From Lachnospiraceae bacterium (lineage in GTDB: Bacteria; Bacillota; Clostridia; Lachnospirales; Lachnospiraceae), in the NCBI GenBank assembly GCA_910573755.1, contig CAJTBO010000001.1, positions 327,820-391,819 of the forward strand: 64,000 bases of DNA, read 5' to 3'. The position numbers and the translations under genes were made by a program. The notes under the pieces were generated by a model. The model did not search any database, was not told the origin of the DNA, and worked only from the letters and a program-made list of their open reading frames with translations. How positions within the stretch are numbered: the first letter of the stretch is position 1; the number at the start of each line of letters is the position of its first letter. Below, piece by piece: positions 25,081-34,561 of this stretch.

Positions 25081-26025
25081 TTATTCTGTTTCCCGTTCCG
25101 CTATCATTTTCCAGACGATCTCCGGAGATATCTTTCCTTCCATAGGGCCAAAAGCCGCACAGTTCAATGCGCCGCAGGCTGCCGCCATCTTTGCGCACTC
25201 TTCCAAAGGACGATTTTCTAAAAGCCCTGCGATAAACCCTCCCGCATAGCTGTCCCCTGCGCCGGTGGCATCCGCTACATCTACCGTATAAATATCCGAT
25301 TCAAATGAATTTTCCCTTGTATAGATAATACTTCCTTTAGAACCGTTTTTCAGCGCGATCACTTCCAATACCGGATTTTCAAAAGCCTTTTTGATTGCTT
25401 TCTCAACGGAATCTTCTCCGGTGATGATCATAAGTTCTTCCTTTCCCGGAAGCAGGACCGCAGTATTCCCCACAATCTCGTCAATGATCTCATAAACCCT
25501 CCGATCCCGGATCAGCTCAAACCTCAGGTTCGGATCAAAACTGACTTTTGCGCCTTTCTTTACCGCTGCGCGCATCAATCCCACAATACCGTCCGCAAAC
25601 TTCGGATTATCCGCAAGCGACGTTCCCATAATATGAAAATATTTCAGATCGTCCATATCAGAAATGTCCGGAATGTCCACCTCCGCCGCCGCGCTGTTGC
25701 CCATGTGGAAAATAAATTTTCTGGAACCGTCTTCAAAATAAGTAACAAACGCGCATCCGGTAGACAGACGGTCACTCAAATGTATAAACCGGCAGTCTAC
25801 CCCGTCCGCTCTCATCCGGTCAATAGTATAATGCCCAAAATCATCGTCTCCAACCCCGCCAATGATCGCGGCGGTATGATCCATTTTGGCTACCGTATCA
25901 ATAAAGATCGCCGGCGCGCCGCTGGGAAACGGTCCCCGAAAATACCCCTCCCTGTTTAGAGGTATCCCTGCCTCGGGCCTCATGATCTCCACCAAAATAT
26001 CTCCCATACAGATTACTTCCGCCAT
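25081..26025 (-). CDS. PfkB-family sugar kinase (KdgK/fructokinase-like)
   Basis: 314 residues. N-terminal CMGDILVEIMRPE, substrate-site GGVGDDDFGHYTIDRM and the C-terminal anion-hole motif DATGAGDSYAGGFIAG, with catalytic Asp near 252. It phosphorylates a sugar or sugar acid with ATP. It ends the regulator/transporter arm of the island behind the permease (43 bp gap). The start at 26025 has AGGAGTATAAAG; longer frames enter the permease. The substrate cannot be read; the FDPNLRFELIRDR segment is of the type seen in KdgK and fructokinases. Confidence 0.88.
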   Translation of the reverse strand: MAEVICMGDILVEIMRPEAGIPLNREGYFRGPFPSGAPAIFIDTVAKMDHTAAIIGGVGDDDFGHYTIDRMRADGVDCRFIHLSDRLSTGCAFVTYFEDGSRKFIFHMGNSAAAEVDIPDISDMDDLKYFHIMGTSLADNPKFADGIVGLMRAAVKKGAKVSFDPNLRFELIRDRRVYEIIDEIVGNTAVLLPGKEELMIITGEDSVEKAIKKAFENPVLEVIALKNGSKGSIIYTRENSFESDIYTVDVADATGAGDSYAGGFIAGLLENRPLEECAKMAAACGALNCAAFGPMEGKISPEIVWKMIAERETE

Positions 26026-26068
26026 CTTTATACTCCTGTCTTTTCGGTTTTTGCAAAACTCTTTGTTC

Positions 26069-27061
26069 CTATGCTTTCTTTCTCTGCTGCTGTGCCATAT
26101 CAAGCGCAACTGCCAGCAGGATGATCGCTCCGATAACAACCTTTTGCCAGTATGCGGAAATGTTAAGCAGGTTCATACCGTTATTGATGACAGCAATGAT
26201 AGCGACGCCAAACATTGCCCTTGCCACGGAACCTCTTCCTCCCGCCAGCGATGTACCGCCCAATACAGTCGAGGCAATTGCAAACATCTCATAACCTTCA
26301 CCGGTATTCGGCTGGCCGTTCTGCAGCTTGGAACAAGTTACCACGCCCGCCATACAGGCAGTGATCGCGCAGAGCGTATGTGCGACCAGTATAACTCTTT
26401 TCACATTAATGCCCGCCAGATGTGCTACCGTTTTGTTGGAGCCCACAGCAAATACATGGCGCCCATAGACCGTCTTTGTAAGAAGCAGATGCATCAGCAG
26501 AACTACGATCACCGTGAAAATAACATTCGTGGGGATCATTCCGTTCGGGAAGCTTTCTGTCACGATAAGACGCTTTGCCCCCAGACAGGCAAATGTAGTC
26601 GGAAGCCCTGTAACCGGGCCGCCGCCTGTAAATATGTAGGCCACGCCCCTTAAAACAGACAACATTGCCAACGTACAGATCATCGGCACTACATTTAAAT
26701 ACGCGATAAAAAATCCGATGATAAGACCCGTGATCAATCCCATTACCAGCGCCGTACCAATCAGAACAAGCAATGCGGTACCATATCCCATATTCGGAAA
26801 AAATTTGATCCCGATGGTTGCCGCCGCAACACCTGCCAATGCGATCTGTGAACCAACCGAAATATCAATACCTCCTAAAATGATAACATATGTCAGGCCC
26901 GAAGCCAACAGTGCATTGATACACATCTGTGATGTCAGGTTAATCACATTTGTACTTGAAAAGAAATTTTTGTTAGCAACGCCGAAGAAAATACACAGTG
27001 CAATCAGGAACACTACTACGACGTTTTCCTGGAAAATCTGATTTACCTTCTTTTTATCCAT
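26069..27061 (-). CDS. Ribose-type ABC transporter permease (RbsC-like)
   Basis: 330 residues, about nine helices. The conserved YVIILGGIDISVGSQIALAG loop is near 60 and the ATPase-contact loop VGSNKTVAHLAGINVKRV near 215, both typical of RbsC/MglC. It forms the membrane channel for the neighbouring RbsA- and RbsB-like proteins and probably imports a monosaccharide or polyol. Confidence 0.92.
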   Translation of the reverse strand: MDKKKVNQIFQENVVVVFLIALCIFFGVANKNFFSSTNVINLTSQMCINALLASGLTYVIILGGIDISVGSQIALAGVAAATIGIKFFPNMGYGTALLVLIGTALVMGLITGLIIGFFIAYLNVVPMICTLAMLSVLRGVAYIFTGGGPVTGLPTTFACLGAKRLIVTESFPNGMIPTNVIFTVIVVLLMHLLLTKTVYGRHVFAVGSNKTVAHLAGINVKRVILVAHTLCAITACMAGVVTCSKLQNGQPNTGEGYEMFAIASTVLGGTSLAGGRGSVARAMFGVAIIAVINNGMNLLNISAYWQKVVIGAIILLAVALDMAQQQRKKA

Positions 27062-27091
27062 AATATATACCGCCTTTATATTGAAATTCGC

Positions 27092-28588
27092 CTACTTTGC
27101 ATCAGATGTAATACTGGCATGCCGGATTAACATTTGTTCTGAAAGTTCTGCGTCTGACAGTTCCCCGCTTATACGCCCTTCGCGCATAATATAAACCCGG
27201 TCGGCAATACCGATGATCTCCGGCATTTCAGAAGAAACCATGATGATGGAACCGCCGCTTTCGACAAAATCATACATTAATGCATAAAATTCTGACTTTG
27301 CGTTTACGTCGATACCTCTTGTCGGTTCATCCAGGATCAGTATTTCCGAGTCCGCCGCCAGCCATTTCCCAAGAATAACCTTTTGCTGGTTTCCGCCCGA
27401 AAGCGTTCCTACAATTGTTTTAATACTCGGGGTCTTAATGCTGAGTTTCTCTTTATATTCTGCAGTAACCTCATTTTCCCACCTGAAATTGACGATTCCA
27501 TGTTTTGCATGAGCTGTCAGACTTGGAAGGCCTACATTTTCCGTGATCGATTTTTCAAGCAACAGGCCGGTTCTTCTTCTGTCTTCTGTAACAAACCCCA
27601 TTCTTTTTTCGATTGCCTTCGCCGGTCCGGAAAATTCTATCTCCTCTTTGTTTAGGAATATTTTTCCGGAATCCAGTTTTGTCACACCAAAAATCGCTTC
27701 CATAACCTCTGTCCGGCCGGCTCCCACAAGACCATAAAATCCAAGAATCTCCCCCTTATTCAATGTAAAGGAAATATTTTGGAATTTTCTGCCCTGACAT
27801 AAATTTTCTACCCTTAATACTTCTTCCCCTATCTTATGAGAATGTTTATTATAGTAGTTTTTCAGGTCTGTACGCCCGATCATATCCGCTACAATAGACT
27901 GCTCTGTACTTCCCTCTATCATTTTTTCGGTAATCTTACACCCGTCACGAAAAATCGTAACTCTTTCACACACTTCAAAGAGTTCTTTCATTCTGTGTGT
28001 AACATAGATCAAAGCCACGCCTTTTTCTTTCAGCTTCCTGATCTGCAAAAACAATGCGTTGATCTCATGTTCAGAAAGAGAAGATGTGGGCTCGTCAAGA
28101 ACCACAACCTTTGAATTTCTGGAAACGATTTTCGCAATTTCCACCATCTGCTGTTCTGCTGCTGTCAGATCCCTGCAGTACGCCGTCGCACTGATATGGA
28201 GATCCATATCATCCAAAAGCTTTTGTGTATCGGCATGCATCTTTTTTCTGTCAAGCCTCATGCCCTTATGCGGTTCGCGTCCGAGGTATATATTTTCTGC
28301 AACCGTTAAGTCCGGCGCAATACTAAGTTCCTGTTGGATAACGGAAATTCCGGCATCCAGTGCTTCTTTCGGGGAAGAAAATTTGCATTCTTTACCCTCT
28401 AAATATACTTTTCCCTCCGTAGCTGTATAAACAGCCGCAATAATTTTTATCAGTGTCGATTTTCCGGCGCCGTTTTCGCCGACAAGCGCATGGGCTTCTC
28501 CCGGATAAAAATCAATACTGATATCGCTCAGCGCTTTCACGCCCGGGAAAACTTTGGAGATGTTTTTTACTTGTAAACGTGGTTCCAT
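27092..28588 (-). CDS. Ribose-type ABC transporter ATPase (RbsA-like, two NBDs)
   Basis: 498 residues with two fused nucleotide-binding domains. NBD1: GENGAGKSTLIK, DLTAAEQQMVEIAK, VVVLDEPTSSLSE. NBD2: a degenerate first motif GLVGAGRTEVMEAIFG, then LSGGNQQKVILGKWLA and ILILDEPTRGIDV. This asymmetric arrangement is standard for the family. It is followed 30 bp later by the permease gene. Confidence 0.94.
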   Translation of the reverse strand: MEPRLQVKNISKVFPGVKALSDISIDFYPGEAHALVGENGAGKSTLIKIIAAVYTATEGKVYLEGKECKFSSPKEALDAGISVIQQELSIAPDLTVAENIYLGREPHKGMRLDRKKMHADTQKLLDDMDLHISATAYCRDLTAAEQQMVEIAKIVSRNSKVVVLDEPTSSLSEHEINALFLQIRKLKEKGVALIYVTHRMKELFEVCERVTIFRDGCKITEKMIEGSTEQSIVADMIGRTDLKNYYNKHSHKIGEEVLRVENLCQGRKFQNISFTLNKGEILGFYGLVGAGRTEVMEAIFGVTKLDSGKIFLNKEEIEFSGPAKAIEKRMGFVTEDRRRTGLLLEKSITENVGLPSLTAHAKHGIVNFRWENEVTAEYKEKLSIKTPSIKTIVGTLSGGNQQKVILGKWLAADSEILILDEPTRGIDVNAKSEFYALMYDFVESGGSIIMVSSEMPEIIGIADRVYIMREGRISGELSDAELSEQMLIRHASITSDAK

Positions 28589-28675
28589 CTTTACTCCCTT
28601 CTTCCCTGCTTATTTCAACGATCCGCCTGTCGTTCTCTCTGAAACAGGACTCCCTCAATTGTATCTTTTTAATGA

Positions 28676-28713
28676 AAATGGCCAAGCAAGCAATTCAACC
28701 TGCTCGGCCATTT
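28676..28713 (-). terminator. Hairpin between the binding-protein and ATPase genes
   Basis: AAATGGCC and GGCCATTT enclose a second pairing AGCA/TGCT. It follows the binding-protein stop and is probably a partial terminator that raises binding protein relative to ATPase and permease. Confidence 0.6.
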
Positions 28714-28754
28714 ATAAAAATCAATTTATTTAAAACAGATATTTATATGTTCCA

Positions 28755-29798
28755 TTATTTAAGATCTTCTGCCGTGAAAGCATACGGGTCAATCATGATA
28801 ACCTGATCGTCAACCTGACCGGTAGTATAGTATTTGTACATCTGCTCTACAATACCTCTGCCGATACCTTCCGGATCCTGAGCCACTTCTGATACCCAAT
28901 ATTTTCCGTTTTCCGCATCCAGCATAGCTTCCTTTGCTTCCGGATTACCGTCAAAACCAATAATCAGACAGCTGGAACCTGCCGCTTTGATTGCCGCCAG
29001 AGCGCCGGTCGCCGCAGGATCGCCTACCGTGAATACCGCTTTTACCTCAGGGTTGGAGATCAGGATCGTTTCCATAATCTCCTGCGCTTTGATAGCGTCA
29101 CCATCATAGTTATTGCCATGAATGACATTTCTGTCAGGCGCTTCCGCTGCAAGCGTATCGAGACATCCCTGTTCACGATCCTGTGTGGAAACGGATTCCG
29201 GATTACCGATAATCGCTACCGTATCGCCTTCTTCTGTCAGACGGATCAATTCCTGCGCGCCGATCACACCGCCCTGGTAGTTGTCTGTTCCCACAAAAGA
29301 AATTACGTTTGTAAGGTCATCCGCCTTGGAGTCGAAGTTAAACATATTCACTCCTGCTGCCGCTGCCGCATTGATTCCGGGTACACAGCCTGCCGCGTCG
29401 TTACAAGCCAGAGCGATACTGTTACATCCGTTTGCCGTAAAGTTTTCGATCGCGTTTGTTGCTTTTTCAGCTTCCAGATTACAGTCTGTAACATTGTACT
29501 GGCTCTCATCCAATCCAAGTTCCTGACAGCCTGCTTCGATTCCTGCCGCCACATTCTGGTAAAATACATGCTCGAAAGAACCTACGATAAAGCCCCACTG
29601 GATATCCGCAAGATCCCCGCCTGCCGTTGCCTCTTCTTCTGCCGCCGGAGTTTCCTCCGCAGGCGCCTCCTCTGCTGCCGGGGCCTCTTCTGTTGCTGCG
29701 GGTTCACTCTCTACCCCCCCCGAACTGTTTCCGCAGCCTGCCAACGCAGCTGCAGTTAAGGTAACAGCAAGCAATGTTGAAATAATTTTCTTCTTCAT
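28755..29798 (-). CDS. Sugar-binding lipoprotein (RbsB-like)
   Basis: 347 residues. Lipoprotein signal MKKKIISTLLAVTLTAAAL with lipobox LAGC at 19-22, then a Glu/Ala-rich tether (about 30-65), then a periplasmic-binding-protein type 1 fold (WGFIVGSFEHVFYQNVAAGI to LIIGFDGNPEAKEAM). It captures the substrate for the adjacent transporter. Binding-site residues suggest a monosaccharide but not which. Confidence 0.93.
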   Translation of the reverse strand: MKKKIISTLLAVTLTAAALAGCGNSSGGVESEPAATEEAPAAEEAPAEETPAAEEEATAGGDLADIQWGFIVGSFEHVFYQNVAAGIEAGCQELGLDESQYNVTDCNLEAEKATNAIENFTANGCNSIALACNDAAGCVPGINAAAAAGVNMFNFDSKADDLTNVISFVGTDNYQGGVIGAQELIRLTEEGDTVAIIGNPESVSTQDREQGCLDTLAAEAPDRNVIHGNNYDGDAIKAQEIMETILISNPEVKAVFTVGDPAATGALAAIKAAGSSCLIIGFDGNPEAKEAMLDAENGKYWVSEVAQDPEGIGRGIVEQMYKYYTTGQVDDQVIMIDPYAFTAEDLK

Positions 29799-29873
29799 TC
29801 TTTTAGTCCTCCTCTAAAAAATTTGTGTTTTATTATAAATGCCTCAGCACATATAATCTTTTGCAGCAGGAAC

Positions 29874-30641
29874 TTATTCTGCATATATCATGTCTATCTT
29901 CTCTTCCCATTCGGAATAATCATAACCATACTTCCGGTTTGTGATGATGTGACGACCGCCGTCTTCGAGTCCGATCACCTTCACCATATATTTCTTGTCA
30001 AATTTAGTATGGTCAGCAAGCACATACGTCTCTCTGGCGCTTTCCATAAAAACCTTTTTGATCTCCGCTTCATTAAAACTGGATGTGGAAAAACCAAACT
30101 CCCTGTCAATTCCATTAATCCCTACAAACCCTTTATCCAGACACAGATCCCTTAGCTGCTTTTCGGCAATTACGCCTTCCATCGTATTCATTCTGAAATT
30201 GATGACCCCGCCTATCAGTACAACAGAAACATCCTCTTTATCCTTAAAAAGAACCGCCGTATTTATGGAAGTCGTGATGATCGTCAGATCTTTTTTTCCA
30301 CTGCCGACAATCAGCTTTGCAAGTTCCTGAACCGTTGTCGAGCCGTCCAGTATAATAGAATCTCCGTCCGCTATCAGGTCAATGGCTGTTCTGGCGATCT
30401 GCTGTTTTTCCTCTATACATTTTACGGACAGATCCTGAAAGCTGAATGCGGCTGAAGGTTTATACAGAGAAACAGCCCCTCCATGTGTCCGGATAACCCT
30501 GCCCTGCCTCTGTAATTCTTCCAGATCCTTTCGTATGGTAACTTCCGATATATCATACAGTTCACTTAATTCCACAACACTTACCGATTCTTTTTCCAAA
30601 ATAAGTTTTGCAATATTTTCCTGCCGCTCTCTCGCAAACAT
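29874..30641 (-). CDS. DeoR-family transcriptional regulator of the sugar island
   Basis: 255 residues. N-terminal DeoR HTH: RQENIAKLILEKESVSVVEL, SELYDISEVTIRKDLEEL. The C-terminal sugar-phosphate sensing domain contains DGDSIILDGSTTVQELAKLI and the VGINGIDREFGFSTSSFNEA segment. It usually represses sugar operons until a phosphorylated intermediate binds. It sits at the head of the minus arm, facing the divergent DhaK/DhaL/aldolase arm. GAAACGAAA motifs lie on both sides of the shared intergenic region. Confidence 0.92.
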   Translation of the reverse strand: MFARERQENIAKLILEKESVSVVELSELYDISEVTIRKDLEELQRQGRVIRTHGGAVSLYKPSAAFSFQDLSVKCIEEKQQIARTAIDLIADGDSIILDGSTTVQELAKLIVGSGKKDLTIITTSINTAVLFKDKEDVSVVLIGGVINFRMNTMEGVIAEKQLRDLCLDKGFVGINGIDREFGFSTSSFNEAEIKKVFMESARETYVLADHTKFDKKYMVKVIGLEDGGRHIITNRKYGYDYSEWEEKIDMIYAE

Positions 30642-31011
30642 TCTCTTCTCCCCTATTCTATTTTCGTTTCGAAACTTTCATCACCCTGTCTCTTCGCTTT
30701 TCTTCAATTCAAACTTTTATACAATCTATTTTTTGTTTCCCCGGTGATTTATTGTTGATTTTATACTATACTCCTTTACCTGTCAATACATTTTTGTGTA
30801 ATTATTTTATATTTACTTTTTTGTTTTTTTACTTTTTCGAATTTTTATATCCTCTTCCCTTCTTTTTTCTCTGTCTTTATTACTTTTATTTATTTTCATT
30901 TTATGTTTCATTTTCTTCCGTTTTTTCTTGACTACCCAAACTGACCTATGCTATACTTGCTGTACTTCATGAAACGAAATACTTGTTCATCAGAAAGCAG
31001 GAGGGTTACGT
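30642..31011. promoter_or_regulatory. Divergent control region of sugar island 1
   Basis: The 370 bp are extremely T-rich on the plus strand and hold no gene. A promoter for the plus arm is likely: TTGACT (30928-30933), 18 bp, TATACT (30952-30957). TTTCGTTTC at 30662-30670 and its complement GAAACGAAA at 30971-30979 flank the region. They are candidate DeoR operators, one near the deoR start and one just after the -10 of the plus arm. Confidence 0.6.
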
Positions 31012-31977
31012 TTGCTTCCGTACATATCAGACCCCAATACTTCAACAAAAGAACTTGCCAGGATTCTGGCCTCAGTTTACCCGGATCGTTTTCAGATTCC
31101 TTCAGATTCCTGTAATGGCCGGGTATTGCTCCGCCGCACTCTCTGCCCCGACAGGGTGAACGTTATCGTAAGCAGCGGCGGCGGGTGCCACCCCTTATCA
31201 TATGGTTATCTCGGCGAGGGCATGGCGGATGCATGCATTAACGGAAATCAGCGCTGCGCTCCCAGCGCCTATGATATTTACGAGGCCGCGCTAAAGATCG
31301 GCAGCCTTTCCGGCAATCTTCTTATCTATAACAACTACATGGGAGATTATCTGAATAACGATCTGGCTGTAGAATTACTTTCTCTGGAAAATATCCCATG
31401 CAGATTATGTCCTGCCACAGATGATTGTCTTTCCGCCCCGCCGGATGTCCCCCGCTCGGAGAGGGGCGGGCTGATTGGTATGCTCTATCTAATCAAAATT
31501 GCCGCATCCTGTGCAGAATCCGGATTATCTCTGGAAGAAACGGCCAGGATCTCCCGTAAGGCGAACGAGCGTATGAGCACCCTTGCGGTGACTATGGATT
31601 ATGACAGGGAGTTGATCCATCTCGGTGCCGGATTTTCCGGAGAGCCGCCGGTATCTACCCATTCAGACCGCTTTTCCATGGACGGCATAGCAGATCTTTC
31701 TTATGATGTGCTGTGTAAAGACCTGAAACCTTCCGCCCGTGAAAAAATGTATATGATGGTCAGCCGTATGACTTTGACCCATCCTGAAGACGCCTATATT
31801 TTAGCCGGTTATATAAAGCAGGCTGCTGCCTCCCGATATCCGATCACCCGGATAAACGCAGGCTTTTATACCAATTTATTTCATGCACAGGGTTTCCTGA
31901 TCACTTTTCTCTGCGCAGATCAGGAACTGGAACAATATTTACATGGCAGTTTTTATTCGGATACTTTTTCTTTTTAA
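31012..31977 (+). CDS. DhaK-like protein 1 (Dak1 domain) without the substrate-binding histidine
   Basis: 321 residues over one Dak1 domain. The glycine loop is GGGCHPLSYGYLGEGM rather than GGGSGHEP, with a two-residue deletion. The catalytic Asp motif is kept as NYMGD. The segment that in DhaK reads GIHGEPG, whose His218 holds dihydroxyacetone covalently, here reads GFSGEPP, so the His is Ser. The canonical hemiaminal cannot form. It starts with TTG at 31012, the only start with AGGAGGG at correct distance. It is the first gene of the plus arm, followed by a paralogue 18 bp later. Confidence 0.8.
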   Translation: MLPYISDPNTSTKELARILASVYPDRFQIPSDSCNGRVLLRRTLCPDRVNVIVSSGGGCHPLSYGYLGEGMADACINGNQRCAPSAYDIYEAALKIGSLSGNLLIYNNYMGDYLNNDLAVELLSLENIPCRLCPATDDCLSAPPDVPRSERGGLIGMLYLIKIAASCAESGLSLEETARISRKANERMSTLAVTMDYDRELIHLGAGFSGEPPVSTHSDRFSMDGIADLSYDVLCKDLKPSAREKMYMMVSRMTLTHPEDAYILAGYIKQAAASRYPITRINAGFYTNLFHAQGFLITFLCADQELEQYLHGSFYSDTFSF

Positions 31978-31995
31978 TCACACAGGAGGTACACA

Positions 31996-32961
31996 ATGAT
32001 TTTTTTGACAGACCCCAATACGATTTCCCGGTCCTGCGCCGAGGGAATGGCATGTGTATATCCGGAATTCACCCGGACTGTACCGGATTCTTTTAACGGG
32101 CGTGCCTTACTGCATCATCCGGCAGAATCCGATCGTGTCAATATCATTGTTGTTGCAGGCGGCGGCGGAAATCCCCAGACGCATTCTTTTGTCACCGGCT
32201 CCGATCTGGCAGATATTGCCATCAACGGCAGCCTTCGCGCCGCTCCCAGTGCCTATGATATTTATGAAGCCGCCAGATATGTTCATTCTTCCAAAGGATA
32301 TCTTATGATCTTCAATAATTTCATGGGAGATATCTTAAATTGCGATATGGCGATCGAGCTCATGGCTTTAGACGGCCTTTCGGGAAAAATGTGCCCTTTT
32401 CACGACGACTGTCTTTCCGTTCCTCAAAATGAAGACCGGAAAAACCGCGCCGGCCTGATCGGTTTTCTTTACGGAGTAAAAGCCGCCAATGCCTGTGCCA
32501 GAGCGGGAGCCTCCCTCGAAGAGACTGCCGCTCTTGTGGAACATATCAATGAGCGAACCTCCAGCGTTTTGATCACTATGGATTTCGACAATAAGATCCT
32601 TTATTTTGGAGAAGGGATCTCGGGAGAGCCCGCCCCTCTCTCTTTCAAAAATGAATTTTCCATTGAGTCGTGTGCAAAACACGCTCTCGATATATTAATC
32701 GATGATCTGAAACCTCTGCCGAACGAAAAGCTTCATATTTTGATTAACAGAACTTCTGCCGGAAAATTTGAAGATGCCTATTCTCTCGCAAAGTCTGTTT
32801 ATGATCATGCCGGCTCACGGATTCCGATCAGCCGGATGAGTGCAGGGCATTATATGTTCATGACTGACTCCTATGGCCTCTCTGTTACGGCTCTCTGTTC
32901 GGATGAATCCATAGAACCCTATTTGCAAAAGCGCTGTTTCACCGATTCTTTTATTTTATAA
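31996..32961 (+). CDS. DhaK-like protein 2 (Dak1 domain), paralogue of the preceding gene
   Basis: 321 residues, exactly the length of its neighbour and clearly related: APSAYDIYEAA, NNFMGD, DDCLS and SLEETA recur. The glycine loop is GGGGNPQTHSF, losing the His56 position, and the later segment reads GISGEPA, so the substrate-binding His is again Ser. The catalytic Asp in NFMGD is kept. ATG follows AGGAGGTACACA. The two proteins may form a heteromer, one presenting substrate and the other structural, acting with the DhaL encoded next (inference). Confidence 0.8.
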   Translation: MIFLTDPNTISRSCAEGMACVYPEFTRTVPDSFNGRALLHHPAESDRVNIIVVAGGGGNPQTHSFVTGSDLADIAINGSLRAAPSAYDIYEAARYVHSSKGYLMIFNNFMGDILNCDMAIELMALDGLSGKMCPFHDDCLSVPQNEDRKNRAGLIGFLYGVKAANACARAGASLEETAALVEHINERTSSVLITMDFDNKILYFGEGISGEPAPLSFKNEFSIESCAKHALDILIDDLKPLPNEKLHILINRTSAGKFEDAYSLAKSVYDHAGSRIPISRMSAGHYMFMTDSYGLSVTALCSDESIEPYLQKRCFTDSFIL

Positions 32962-32985
32962 TTTTACGCAAGGAGGACATGCTTA

Positions 32986-33618
32986 ATGGATCATTTGACG
33001 ACAGAACAATTACAGAAAATGCTGTTGAAGGTTTCTGAAAAAATCATTATTTCGGAACCATTGTTGACGGAACTTGATACGATCATCGGGGACGGCGACC
33101 ACGGTTTTGGAATGCGTACCGGCTTTTCTGCCGTAGCCGCACAGCTGTCCGAAAAAACCTATGCTTCTCCCTATGAGTTGTTTAAAGATTCGGGAATGAC
33201 GCTTATCCGTGTTATGGGCGGCACTTCCGGGGTTATCTTCGGCACTCTGTTTATTGGCGGGCTTTCCGCCATGGAAGGAAAAGAAACTCTTTCGGTACAG
33301 GATTTTGCAGACTATATAAGCCTGGGCACACAGTCGATTGCACGCAGAGGGCGCACCGCCCGCGGCGATAAGACCATGTATGACGCGTTGATAGAGGCTT
33401 CCGAATCATTGCTTGCATCCGCTTCTTCTAAGGAATCCTTTGAAACCGCCTTTCAAAAAGCCTGCGAAGCCGCAAAATACGGTGTGGAAAATACGAAATC
33501 CATGCTCTCTAAAAAAGGACGTTCCAAAAACTTTAAAGATAAAACCCTGGGACATCCGGATACCGGCGCGGTATCGGTTTCCCTTATTTTTGAAGCGTTC
33601 CACGAAACGATATGTTAA
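32986..33618 (+). CDS. DhaL-like nucleotide-binding kinase subunit (Dak2 domain)
   Basis: 210 residues with all expected DhaL features: LDTIIGDGDHGFGM (Mg-nucleotide aspartates, residues about 28-41), GGTSGVIFGTLF, RGRTARGDKTMYDAL, and the C-terminal GHPDTGAVSVS. In Dha kinases this subunit carries ADP or ATP. No DhaM PTS subunit is in the window, so phosphoryl transfer from free ATP is more likely than from the PTS. ATG has AAGGAGG. Confidence 0.88.
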   Translation: MDHLTTEQLQKMLLKVSEKIIISEPLLTELDTIIGDGDHGFGMRTGFSAVAAQLSEKTYASPYELFKDSGMTLIRVMGGTSGVIFGTLFIGGLSAMEGKETLSVQDFADYISLGTQSIARRGRTARGDKTMYDALIEASESLLASASSKESFETAFQKACEAAKYGVENTKSMLSKKGRSKNFKDKTLGHPDTGAVSVSLIFEAFHETIC

Positions 33619-33679
33619 ACGCCGAACCCATTGTCACTTATAGTGAAAAATACTTTTATGATAGAAAAGGAGAAACAAT

Positions 33680-34525
33680 ATGTTAACACCCGTAAAAGAC
33701 ATTTTAAAAATGGCATCCGATGCAAATACTTCCGTTATTGCATTTAATGCTCTCGACTACAACATGGTCTATGCAGTGACACAGGCTGCCGAAAAAGTGA
33801 AAAAGCCCCTTATCTGCATGCTCTATCCCGAGCACCATACCCTGAATAACTGGGCAAATCCCGAAAGCTTTGCCGCAACCGTAAAAAGCCTTGCGTCAGA
33901 AGTTTCCGTACCCGTCGGCCTTCATCTGGATCACTGTACTGATTTTAACTATATCATGCGCGCCATCAAAGCCGGCTTCTCCTGCGTTATGTATGACGGC
34001 TCCATGCTTTCTTTGGAGGAAAACATTGCCAATACTAGAAAAGTAGCTGATACTGCACACGCATTCGACGTAGCAGTAGAAGCGGAACTCGGACATGTAG
34101 GCTTTGCAGCAACGGTTTCCGATCAGACCAATCTCGACCTGTATACACAGCCCGATATCGCCGCAAAGTTTATTGAAGAAAGTACCTGTGATGCACTGGC
34201 TGTCGCTATCGGAAGCGCGCACGGTGTATACAAAGAAACGCCCCATCTGGACATCAAGCGCCTGAGTGAGATCAATGCCGCTACCGACACCCCTCTTGTT
34301 CTGCACGGCGGAAGCGGTATTCCGAATGATCAGCTGGATGAAGCCTTTGTAAACGGTATTAATAAATTCAATGTAGGCACCGAATTCTTCCAGTTATATT
34401 ATGATACCATAAAAGATTACGGCAGGATAAACGGCGACAGCGGAAATATCTTTGATTTCCCGAATTACTGCCAGCCAATCCTTATCGACTATCTGGTAAA
34501 GAAATTGGAATTATCCAAATTCTGA
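33680..34525 (+). CDS. Class II (FBA/GatY-type) ketose-bisphosphate aldolase
   Basis: 281 residues. HLDHCTDF near 77 (zinc His and catalytic Asp), AVEAELGHVG, AIGSAHGVYKETPHLD, VLHGGSGIP and KFNVGTEF. The length and the AHGVYK segment are closer to GatY/KbaY-type aldolases than to the glycolytic enzyme. It should split a ketose phosphate or bisphosphate into DHAP and an aldehyde. Its place between DhaL and a ribokinase suggests it follows the phosphorylation steps. Confidence 0.88.
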   Translation: MLTPVKDILKMASDANTSVIAFNALDYNMVYAVTQAAEKVKKPLICMLYPEHHTLNNWANPESFAATVKSLASEVSVPVGLHLDHCTDFNYIMRAIKAGFSCVMYDGSMLSLEENIANTRKVADTAHAFDVAVEAELGHVGFAATVSDQTNLDLYTQPDIAAKFIEESTCDALAVAIGSAHGVYKETPHLDIKRLSEINAATDTPLVLHGGSGIPNDQLDEAFVNGINKFNVGTEFFQLYYDTIKDYGRINGDSGNIFDFPNYCQPILIDYLVKKLELSKF

Positions 34526-34561
34526 TCTTTATATCAGCATACAGGAACGGGAGGTTGACTT

